Positions 1 to 5,775 of a stretch of 8,235 nucleotides of DNA are shown in pieces (the stretch's first letter is position 1; each line of letters opens with the position of its first letter). Source of the stretch: JBFXEO01 sp050180015 (lineage in GTDB: Bacteria; Bacteroidota; Bacteroidia; Bacteroidales; Tenuifilaceae); NCBI GenBank assembly GCA_050180015.1, contig JBFXEO010000134.1:1-8235 (forward strand), read 5' to 3'. Under the pieces are notes generated by a model, which was not told where the DNA came from, searched no databases, and was given only the letters and a program-made list of their open reading frames with translations. A program made the position numbers and the translations under genes.

Positions 1-499
1 GCTTAGGGATTCGCGCCATCCGGTTTACGTGGCTAGCATTAAGCATTCGCTAAATAATATCAGCAGTATAGAGGTTGCGGTTCCCCCGCTGGCAGAGTTT
101 GAAACAAGCTTTAACGGGTGGGTTGTTTCACTCAGCAATTTGGCCCGGCAAACTAACTCCAGGATTACTTTTAATGTTTTACCCGAGAGCGTAGAAAGCT
201 TTTCGAACGCATTGGCCACCTGCAGCATTAAGGCAAGATATTCTGTTGACTGTATGACCGATTGGTTCTCGATATTTAGTTCCTTTGCCCAAAAATCCGA
301 CAATTGTTTCATTGCTGTGGTAGCGGCTCGTAAAGGGTCTATTTCTCACAGTTCAAAAATTGAGGTAATTCCCCGCATTATGTCGAAAAAATTGGCGAAT
401 AAAAGTTTTGCCATAATTTATCCGGCCCAGCCCGAGACGACTACTGTTGATACCAGAGCATTCCTGTCAGGAACAGGTCAGGTGAATATTGAAGAATAA
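1..499 (+). CDS. Cation:proton antiporter, C-terminal cytoplasmic domain (5'-truncated by window edge)
   Basis: This is the 3' end of a gene that starts left of the window. The frame is open from base 2 to the TAA at 497-499, giving 165 visible residues. An internal GTG at 29 could be read as a start, but the frame continues open upstream with sensible sequence (LRDSRHPVYVAS), so I treat the gene as partial. No membrane helix is visible. The segment has alternating strand and helix character (SRITFNVLPES, then a helix and strand) and a segment reading NCFIAVVAARKGSISHSS, followed by IPRIMSKKLANKSFAIIYPAQ. That arrangement recalls the soluble, stress-protein-like tail of Bacteroidetes CPA2/Kef-type sodium or potassium:proton antiporters, which would exchange cations for protons at the inner membrane. 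The assignment rests on remembered family resemblance, because the transmembrane exchanger domain lies outside the window. The gene converges on the next one with a 34-base gap and no clear terminator hairpin. Confidence 0.62.
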   Translation, partial: LRDSRHPVYVASIKHSLNNISSIEVAVPPLAEFETSFNGWVVSLSNLARQTNSRITFNVLPESVESFSNALATCSIKARYSVDCMTDWFSIFSSFAQKSDNCFIAVVAARKGSISHSSKIEVIPRIMSKKLANKSFAIIYPAQPETTTVDTRAFLSGTGQVNIEE

Positions 500-533
500 A
501 AATTATACACGGAATGCGCTTACGGTAGTCTGA

Positions 534-2561
534 TTAAATGGTGCTTAACTTTTTTTTCTCATATCTTAACCACTGCCGTTCAATATAGTTTCTGCTTTTG
601 CCAAATAGTTCATTTAGGCATTCGATTCTTATGTTTGCGGCTTCTTTGTTGCCGGGTTCTGCAGAAAGAACAATACTGGTAAGCGATAACGCTACACTAA
701 AATTTCCAAGTTTAAGCTGATTGTTTGCTTCTTCAATAATCTTGGATATTCCGGCTATTTTTATTAGGGTTTGATTTATCTCATTGTCTTTTGGTGGATA
801 CAGTTCATCAATACTACCATTGAACCAACCATTGTAGTAATCGTAAATTCCCTTTGCTGTCCACGACGCCCGTCCGTACGATTCATCAACACTAAAGGAA
901 TCTGGCAGGGTCATTTCATTCATTATATCAATATCACTTTTCCCGGAATTCATCCCCTCAATTGTCTTGTCCAAAACGTACTGAATTGCATCCCTGTAAT
1001 TTTTTGCTTTTATAAGTACGTTTTTTCCACCGATTATGGGCTCTCCATGTCCCGGCAGCAGGAATTCCGATTTTGAGTTTACGGTAATGTCCATTGCATT
1101 GATATAGCCACTTGTCAACCGGGGCACTGAGCCACGTAGCACTCCTATGTTGGGGAATGATGTGTAATAACTATCGCCACAGATTACAGCTCTAAGTTGA
1201 GGAATCTCAATTACGGTGGCATCGGGTGTTTCGGCAGGCGATGGGTGGAGAACGAATTTGAGATCGTCAACCTGAAGCGTATCAATATCGCTAAAGTAGC
1301 TAAGTTTTTCCCAGTCTAATTCCGGGCGAGCTGGGACATTCCCCTGTACCAAGGCCCGTTTCTCGTAAAATTCTGAAAGCATTTCCTCATCCTTTATATA
1401 TTGACGCGCATTTTTATTTATGTATATCGGCACTTTGTAGTTGTCGTACCATTTCGAAATGCCACGTAAATGATCGGCATGCGAATGCGTTAAAATTATC
1501 GCTTTAGGTTTCACATTTTTAAAATAATAAGCCATCCAGCTTGTTGAATCGGCTGTCCCGCCCGGATCAACCAAAACGTAACCATTGGCGGTTTTTATCA
1601 TGTACGAGTTGCAGCTGCCTTCTTCGCGGTAAACCTGATCATTCACCTTGTAGAGATTTGGAATTCTCTCGCCTAGCCATTCTTTTAGCGGACTTTGAAC
1701 GCCGTATAGTTGAACCCAGTCGGGATGATTTGCCAGGGTAAGTTCGTGGATGGCTATGGTTAAATCGTTTATCCTTTTTATCTGCTTGCCCTTTGGATAT
1801 TTAAGATGCTTGTTTAGCGAGTAATTGTAGCTCGATGGCAGTGTGAATATTTCTTCCTCCGGTATTTTTGATGTTATTACTCCACTTAAAACTGCTTGGT
1901 GTAAGAAGAATTGATGCCATTGTGTTGGCATAGCCGATTTCAGGTAATCGCTATCGGCAAGTATCTCGTCAAATTTTTTAGCCCATTCACGAAAAATTCC
2001 AACCTTTGGGTTGACCGAAACGACCTGGCAGTTGTAGCTGGCAAAAATTTTCTTCCCATCAATGACTGTTTCAACTACCGGAATATTATTCGGATTTACT
2101 CCCGTGCGATTGTATATTCCATTCCAGTAGGCATCGGCCTTGGTGTTTGCATCGTGCGAAATTCCATTGTGCAGGAAAACCGGACGGATGCCAATTTTGA
2201 AGGGACTCTTTAGAACAAGTTTTGAAGGCTCATGAAAAACTAGTATCTCATTATCGAGCCAAACAAGATTACTCGCAGTGTTCTCAACCTCCTCCTCAAT
2301 TTGGGCACTTGCATAAACCTTCTCGGCAAAGTAAAAGTTTATGTTTTTGCTGTATTTGTGTGTACGAATAAAGATATTTCCCTTTGATTTCAGACTTGTA
2401 CACGGTGTTTCAATGCTATCCATAGCTACAATGTAAATTGGTGCATTGGCGTATTCGCCACCAAAAGTTCTGATGCTTTCAACGAGTAAACCGGCATTCT
2501 TTTCCTGTGTTGGATTGCCTACAGAAAGCACAAATGCAAGGGCATGTAAAACATTAGCCAT
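534..2561 (-). CDS. Fusion protein: GT-A-like glycosyltransferase domain plus alkyl-sulfatase-type metallo-beta-lactamase hydrolase
   Basis: 675 residues in two parts. Residues 1-290 look like a nucleotide-sugar-transferase (GT-A) fold. There is an opening strand (LAFVLSVG), an ESIRTFGG helix, WLDNEILVF at 101-109 in the place of a DxD-like metal motif, ASYNCQVVSVNP at 174-185 where such enzymes carry an acceptor-side strand, and FFLHQAVLSG near 218-227. Residues 300-520 are a metallo-beta-lactamase fold with HSHADH at 359-364, acidic residue E444 in SPAETPD, D463 in CGDSYY and H505 in LPGHGEP. A Glu where most members have a third His is typical of SdsA1/BDS1-type alkyl sulfatases. Residues 521-668 match the alkyl-sulfatase dimerisation domain (YYNGWFNG at 575-582, then the helical LSAEPGNKEAANI segment). 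The SCP2-like lipid-binding domain of SdsA1 is absent. No signal peptide is visible, so it is probably cytoplasmic. The ATG at 2561 has an A-rich leader without a Shine-Dalgarno site. The hydrolase class is firm; the substrate is unknown and the N-terminal call is a fold-level inference. Confidence 0.8.
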   Translation of the reverse strand: MANVLHALAFVLSVGNPTQEKNAGLLVESIRTFGGEYANAPIYIVAMDSIETPCTSLKSKGNIFIRTHKYSKNINFYFAEKVYASAQIEEEVENTASNLVWLDNEILVFHEPSKLVLKSPFKIGIRPVFLHNGISHDANTKADAYWNGIYNRTGVNPNNIPVVETVIDGKKIFASYNCQVVSVNPKVGIFREWAKKFDEILADSDYLKSAMPTQWHQFFLHQAVLSGVITSKIPEEEIFTLPSSYNYSLNKHLKYPKGKQIKRINDLTIAIHELTLANHPDWVQLYGVQSPLKEWLGERIPNLYKVNDQVYREEGSCNSYMIKTANGYVLVDPGGTADSTSWMAYYFKNVKPKAIILTHSHADHLRGISKWYDNYKVPIYINKNARQYIKDEEMLSEFYEKRALVQGNVPARPELDWEKLSYFSDIDTLQVDDLKFVLHPSPAETPDATVIEIPQLRAVICGDSYYTSFPNIGVLRGSVPRLTSGYINAMDITVNSKSEFLLPGHGEPIIGGKNVLIKAKNYRDAIQYVLDKTIEGMNSGKSDIDIMNEMTLPDSFSVDESYGRASWTAKGIYDYYNGWFNGSIDELYPPKDNEINQTLIKIAGISKIIEEANNQLKLGNFSVALSLTSIVLSAEPGNKEAANIRIECLNELFGKSRNYIERQWLRYEKKKLSTI

Positions 2562-2634
2562 ATTTTTGTTTTATTGGTTACAGCTCGGATTTATAAACAG
2601 ATAGACCGTAGATATTAGCGATGAAGAATTAGGC

Positions 2635-2665
2635 TTTCAGGCATACTTGTACTGTTTCAGACATA
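2635..2665. repeat. Two-copy direct repeat TTTCAGRCATA, candidate response-regulator site
   Basis: TTTCAGGCATA at 2635-2645 and TTTCAGACATA at 2655-2665 agree at 10 of 11 positions. They start exactly 20 bases apart, about two helical turns, which would place both copies on the same DNA face. LytTR-family regulators are known to bind paired direct repeats of about 9 bases with a similar period, and a LytTR regulator gene lies in the operon immediately to the right. The copies do not match the published LytTR/AgrA-type consensus exactly, so assigning them to that regulator is inference. Confidence 0.45.
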
Positions 2666-2705
2666 AAGGTATATACGCCTTTACGTAAGTCGAATTTTTT
2701 TCGAC
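2664..2705. promoter_or_regulatory. Cluster of inverted repeats, possible operators
   Basis: Three perfect symmetrical motifs lie almost end to end: TAAAGG-N8-CCTTTA at 2664-2683, TTACGTAA at 2681-2688, and GTCGAA-N5-TTCGAC at 2689-2705. The last has a loop of five T and could also fold as a short hairpin in RNA. On the minus strand the first motif contains TACCTTTA (2671-2664), seven of eight matches to the Bacteroidetes -7 consensus TAnnTTTG, so part of the symmetry might overlap the fusion gene's promoter. No clear -33 box accompanies it. The protein that binds, if any, is unknown. Confidence 0.3.
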
Positions 2706-2841
2706 ATAGTTCAACATTTTCCATGTATAATCGAAAAATATCCGAAATATTATACGTAAACAAAAAACCTGAATATATAGGTCATATTTTCAATTTGGTA
2801 GATATTCTCTATTCCCCTTTTATAATTTGTTTTTGCATTCA

Positions 2842-2849
2842 TATCTTTG
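2842..2849 (+). promoter_or_regulatory. Candidate -7 promoter box of the kinase-regulator operon
   Basis: TATCTTTG matches the Bacteroidetes housekeeping -7 consensus TAnnTTTG at every defined position and lies 21 bases before the kinase ATG, which would give a short leader of roughly 15 bases. I do not see a convincing TTTG-type -33 element at the usual spacing of about 19 bases; the region there is a T-rich run near 2818-2821. The call therefore rests on the -7 box and its position. Confidence 0.42.
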
Positions 2850-2870
2850 ATTTTTAATGGATACTGAAAT

Positions 2871-3902
2871 ATGAAAAGAGTTCTTAACCATATACTTTTC
2901 TGGGTTGTTATTTTAATTTTTCAGGTTACCCGTTCCCGTACTGGTTCATTGGTTTACACTTTCGATGATATTTTACCCGTTTTTCTGGAACACCTAACCA
3001 TGCTACCACTCCTTATTGTCGCCTCCTATTTTACGGCGGATTATATACTTCCTAAATATTTCTATACTCGTAGGTATTTCAAATTTGGGGTTGCCCTTGT
3101 TTTTTCGGGTATTTTCTTCGTTTTTGCAATGCGGGCATATTTGTTCTATGTCTTTTTCCCAGAGCACTACCCCGATTTTAATGGTCATTTCCCTAAGTTT
3201 ATGCAGTTCAACATTTTTCAGCATATATTTTATATTTATTCAACTGTGGCAATTGTTGTAATGGTGAAGTATATCAGGCGAGTAAATAGAATAGAGGCGC
3301 AAAAGAATATGCTGGAAAAGCAAACCATCGCTAGTGAGCTGGCACTTTTACGGTCGCAGGTTAACCCGCACTTTCTGTTTAACACCCTTAATAATATTAA
3401 TGCTTTAATAGTTAGGGATTCCAAAAGAGCATACGCTTCTATCTTAAAGCTATCGGAGATTATGCGGTATATGCTTTACGATGCAAAAAACGAGACGGTA
3501 TTTCTTAAAAAGGAAATAGAATATATAAATAGTTATATTGGCCTGCTTCAACTTAGAGTGGAAAGTCCGGGTTTTATTAAGTTTGATGTGCAAGGATATC
3601 CCGAAGACATTTCAATAGCCCCAATGTTATTTGTCCCGTTGGTTGAAAATGCGTTTAAACACGGCAATAAAGACGCAACACCGCCGGGTGTTTCGATAAG
3701 CATGAAGATTGAGGATCGCTCCATCTTTTTTGAGGTGGCAAATTATGTCAAACAAAACCCCGAAGTTGTTGACTCAACAGGAGGAATAGGAATTCCAAAT
3801 CTTAAAAGGAGGTTGGAGCTACTTTACCCCAATAACCATACCTTTAACGTTGAAATTGTAGATGATAAGTATATTGCTACCTTACAAGTAAACTTGAAGT
3901 AA
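2871..3902 (+). CDS. Membrane sensor histidine kinase, LytS/YehU type
   Basis: 343 residues; inner-membrane sensor that should autophosphorylate and pass phosphate to the regulator encoded next to it. The N-terminus has about four hydrophobic segments (roughly 6-20, 43-60, 71-96 and 116-134), with short connecting loops and no large extracellular sensor domain. A charged helix at about 135-160 leads into the His_kinase-type dimerisation region. The motif QVNPHFLFNTLNN (163-175) has the likely phosphoacceptor H167. The ATP-binding domain shows an N box LVENAFKHG (257-265, N260) and a glycine motif GGIGIPN (304-310) followed by LKRRLELLY. This architecture is the standard Bacteroidetes partner of LytTR regulators. 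The signal sensed is not evident. The ATG at 2871 is chosen as the first start in frame, just after the promoter-like box. The stop is one base before the regulator ATG, so the two are very likely co-transcribed and translationally coupled. Confidence 0.93.
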   Translation: MKRVLNHILFWVVILIFQVTRSRTGSLVYTFDDILPVFLEHLTMLPLLIVASYFTADYILPKYFYTRRYFKFGVALVFSGIFFVFAMRAYLFYVFFPEHYPDFNGHFPKFMQFNIFQHIFYIYSTVAIVVMVKYIRRVNRIEAQKNMLEKQTIASELALLRSQVNPHFLFNTLNNINALIVRDSKRAYASILKLSEIMRYMLYDAKNETVFLKKEIEYINSYIGLLQLRVESPGFIKFDVQGYPEDISIAPMLFVPLVENAFKHGNKDATPPGVSISMKIEDRSIFFEVANYVKQNPEVVDSTGGIGIPNLKRRLELLYPNNHTFNVEIVDDKYIATLQVNLK

Positions 3903-3903
3903 A

Positions 3904-4632
3904 ATGAAGATTTCTTGCATTGCAGTTGATGATGAGCCGCTTGCATTGGATCAGCTGAGGGATTTTATTTCCAGAGTTCCGTACCTCGAACTGAGAGCCT
4001 CTTTTATGAAGGGCTTCGAGGCTATGATGTACATTAACGATAACAATGTCGATTTGGTTTTTCTTGATATACAGATGGAGGATATTACAGGAATCCAGCT
4101 TATAAAGACCATCAAAACGAAGCCCGCAATAATTATAACATCTGCATACGATCAGTTTGCGATTGAGGGGTATGAGCTCGATGTGTCGGATTACCTGCTA
4201 AAACCGATCTCGTTCGAGAGATTTGTTAAAGCCGTCGAAAAAATTTACTGCCAGAAAAGTATAAAGGAAAAAAGTGTTGAGGTTATACATAATACCGAAA
4301 ATTCTACCGATTTTATTTTTGTAAAAGCCGATTATAGGTTGCAAAAGATTAACCTGGACGATATCCTGTACATCGAAGGATACAAGGATTATCTCCGTTT
4401 CTTTCTTACAGAGAAAAGAAAGATCATGAGCTTGATGAGCTTCCGGAACCTTGAAGAATCGTTGCCTAAAAATAGATTTTACAGAATTCACAAATCATTC
4501 ATAGTTGCCATCGACAAAATTGAATCAATTGGCAAGAGCTCCATTACTATTGGGGAAACCCAGATTCCTATTGGAAATTTCTTTAAGGATGATTTCTTTG
4601 AGTTTCTGAATCAACGAAACCTGTTGAAGTAA
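3904..4632 (+). CDS. LytTR-family DNA-binding response regulator
   Basis: 242 residues. The receiver domain (about 1-118) has the acidic pocket D9, D10 and E11, the phosphoacceptor D55 in FLDIQM, the switch threonine T79 in IIITSAYD and K100 in LLKP, so phosphorylation should be intact. A linker of about 15 residues leads to a LytTR DNA-binding domain (about 136-238), with the typical blocks INLDDILYIEGYKDYLRF, RFYRIHKSFIVAIDKIE and IPIGNFFKDDF. Such proteins bind pairs of direct repeats and usually activate transcription. The partner is the kinase encoded one base upstream. A candidate target site is the TTTCAGRCATA direct repeat at 2635-2665, upstream of the kinase and of the divergent fusion gene; that target is inferred. 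The domain order and length are ordinary for the family, with no missing key residue. Confidence 0.94.
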   Translation: MKISCIAVDDEPLALDQLRDFISRVPYLELRASFMKGFEAMMYINDNNVDLVFLDIQMEDITGIQLIKTIKTKPAIIITSAYDQFAIEGYELDVSDYLLKPISFERFVKAVEKIYCQKSIKEKSVEVIHNTENSTDFIFVKADYRLQKINLDDILYIEGYKDYLRFFLTEKRKIMSLMSFRNLEESLPKNRFYRIHKSFIVAIDKIESIGKSSITIGETQIPIGNFFKDDFFEFLNQRNLLK

Positions 4633-4689
4633 ACGCATTTGTACTTGAACCAGCCATAATACATTAACCAATACCAAGAAATTTTGAGT

Positions 4690-5541
4690 ATGAAGATTAA
4701 ATCACTCCGAAATATAGGTTTTGATAAAATATTTGAAGCTTTCAGTAGAGCATTCGAAGACTATGAAATACAGTTGAATTTTGGGCAACTGGAGACCATG
4801 CTAAAAAGAAGAGGGTTTGTTCCTGAGCTGTCTTTTGCTGCATTTGAGGGAGATACTATTGTGTCGTTTACTCTTAATGGAATAGGAAGTTTTAATGGCA
4901 TACCAACTGCGTATGACACAGGAACGGGAACGGTCAAGGAGTTTCGGGGAAGACATCTTGCGTCTAAAATATTTGAGCATTCAATACCCCATTTAAAGGG
5001 AGAAAATGTTGAACAGTATTTGCTCGAGGTTTTGCAGCATAATACTAATGCGGTATATATTTATAAAAAAATCGGATTCGAGGTAAGTCGGGAGTTAAAC
5101 TACTTTGTGCAGAGAAATGATAAAATTACTATTAAGCCGATCATTTCGGATTCTCAATATACTATTCAACAAGCTGCATTGGAAGATTGTAAAGCACAGC
5201 ATAGGTTTTGGGATTTCTACCCTTCCTGGCAAAACAGCTTTGATTCGATTTACAGAAAGCCAGAAGATTTTTTGGTATTTGGAGCATTCTTCAATCAAAG
5301 CCTTGTTGGATATTGTATTTTCGAACCCAATTCAGGCGATATTACACAAATATCGATAGATAGACAGCACCGGAGAAAAGGTGTGGGTTCATTAATGCTC
5401 AAAGAGGCTTTAAAATTTAACCTACACGGTTCAACCAAAATTATAAATACGGATGTGAATTGTGATTCAATTACCAAATTTTTAGAATCAAGTAGTATCG
5501 CAATAAAAGGAAAGCAATTTGAAATGATAAAAAAAATATAA
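4690..5541 (+). CDS. Tandem-GNAT N-acetyltransferase
   Basis: 283 residues from the ATG at 4690. A TTG two codons earlier (4684) is also in frame, but ATG is the better choice. Two GNAT folds lie in series. The first (about 1-135) has an acetyl-CoA motif A read as GTGTVKEFRGRHLA (78-91), with the later block NTNAVYIYKKIGFE (118-131). The second (about 150-283) has ISIDRQHRRKGVGSLML (221-237), a canonical R/Q-x-x-G-x-G/A phosphate-binding loop, and a shortened last block near CDSITKFLESS. Both halves keep recognisable cofactor loops. The enzyme should transfer an acetyl group from acetyl-CoA to an amine, in the cytoplasm; the acceptor cannot be deduced. It starts 57 bases after the regulator, with no clear terminator between and only a weak promoter candidate, so it may be read from the same transcript. 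Functional linkage to the two-component system is unproven. No signal peptide or membrane segment is visible. Confidence 0.85.
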   Translation: MKIKSLRNIGFDKIFEAFSRAFEDYEIQLNFGQLETMLKRRGFVPELSFAAFEGDTIVSFTLNGIGSFNGIPTAYDTGTGTVKEFRGRHLASKIFEHSIPHLKGENVEQYLLEVLQHNTNAVYIYKKIGFEVSRELNYFVQRNDKITIKPIISDSQYTIQQAALEDCKAQHRFWDFYPSWQNSFDSIYRKPEDFLVFGAFFNQSLVGYCIFEPNSGDITQISIDRQHRRKGVGSLMLKEALKFNLHGSTKIINTDVNCDSITKFLESSSIAIKGKQFEMIKKI

Positions 5542-5548
5542 ATACGCG

Positions 5549-5668
5549 GTTGGTAGAAACATGCTAGGGAGCGTGCCGCCTGAAACGTTTCAGCTTACGG
5601 CAATCACATTGTAGCTGGACAATGCCTCACGCTGCTATTCGCCACGTTTCTTGCAATTTACTGCTAAC
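5549..5668. other. Foldable noncoding segment with nested inverted repeats
   Basis: About 120 bases between convergent genes, visibly richer in GC than the flanks, can be drawn as a branched structure. The outer arms GTTGGTAG (5549-5556) and CTGCTAAC (5661-5668) pair fully if two G-U wobbles are allowed. Inside are AAAC/GTTT (5557-5560 with 5646-5649), TAG/CTA (5565-5567 with 5635-5637) and AGCGT/ACGCT (5570-5574 with 5629-5633). These enclose two hairpins. One has GCCG/CGGC (5575-5578 with 5598-5601) around the palindrome CTGAAACGTTTCAG (5580-5593). The other is CATTGT-N6-ACAATG (5607-5624). An 11-base bulge and an uneven internal loop weaken the middle. It could be a small RNA, a 3' untranslated structure or a palindromic mobile remnant. 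I do not recognise the family. Confidence 0.35.
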
Positions 5669-5711
5669 AATGGAAGTCTTGTATCTTTAAAAGAAATTGG
5701 TTGCTAAGCAG

Positions 5712-5754
5712 TCAAAAGAACAACGCCACAGGAACAGCGGCGTTGTTCTTTTGA
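5712..5754. terminator. Bidirectional intrinsic terminator hairpin
   Basis: The arms TCAAAAGAACAACGCC (5712-5727) and GGCGTTGTTCTTTTGA (5739-5754) are perfectly complementary over 16 bases, around an 11-base loop (5728-5738). Each strand gives a GC-containing stem whose base is A-rich on one side and T-rich on the other, followed on the plus strand by ATTT. It lies between the acetyltransferase and the SusD-like gene, which point towards each other, 21 bases beyond the SusD stop, so it most likely ends transcription from both directions. Confidence 0.85.
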
Positions 5755-5775
5755 TTTCACCTGTTAAGTTTTACT

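Larger units (their letters stand above)
2562..2870. promoter_or_regulatory. Divergent intergenic control region
   Basis: A 309-base AT-rich gap separates the start of the minus-strand fusion gene from the start of the plus-strand kinase gene, so promoters for both should lie here. I find no credible coding sequence in it. It contains an 11-base direct repeat (2635-2665), an inverted repeat TAAAGG-N8-CCTTTA (2664-2683), the palindrome TTACGTAA (2681-2688), the inverted repeat GTCGAA-N5-TTCGAC (2689-2705) and a promoter-like box close to the kinase start. Bases about 2706-2820 are AT-rich and hold nothing I can name. The symmetrical motifs sit nearer the fusion gene (75-145 bases from its start) than the kinase gene (about 165-235 bases), so they more likely control the former. 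That is inference. Confidence 0.6.

Noticed and set aside
25..312. Open frame on the minus strand over the antiporter tail
   Set aside because: The plus-strand frame runs unbroken from the window edge to 499 with recognisable family motifs. The antisense frame has none.
500..533. Terminator between the antiporter tail and the fusion gene
   Set aside because: The 34-base convergent gap shows no complementary arms long enough for a hairpin followed by a T run.
4684..4689. TTG start for the acetyltransferase, two codons before the ATG
   Set aside because: ATG at 4690 begins with sequence typical of the family's N-terminus, and TTG starts are uncommon in this group.
5561..5614. Mini reading frame of 17 codons starting ATG inside the structured segment
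   Set aside because: It coincides with the hairpin arms and has no recognisable product or supporting leader. A frame this short is expected by chance.
5549..5668. Integron attC recombination site
   Set aside because: The closing arms run GTT...AAC, whereas an attC runs RYYYAAC...GTTRRRY in either reading, and the left arm breaks the GTTRRRY pattern at its last positions. No integrase or cassette genes are present.
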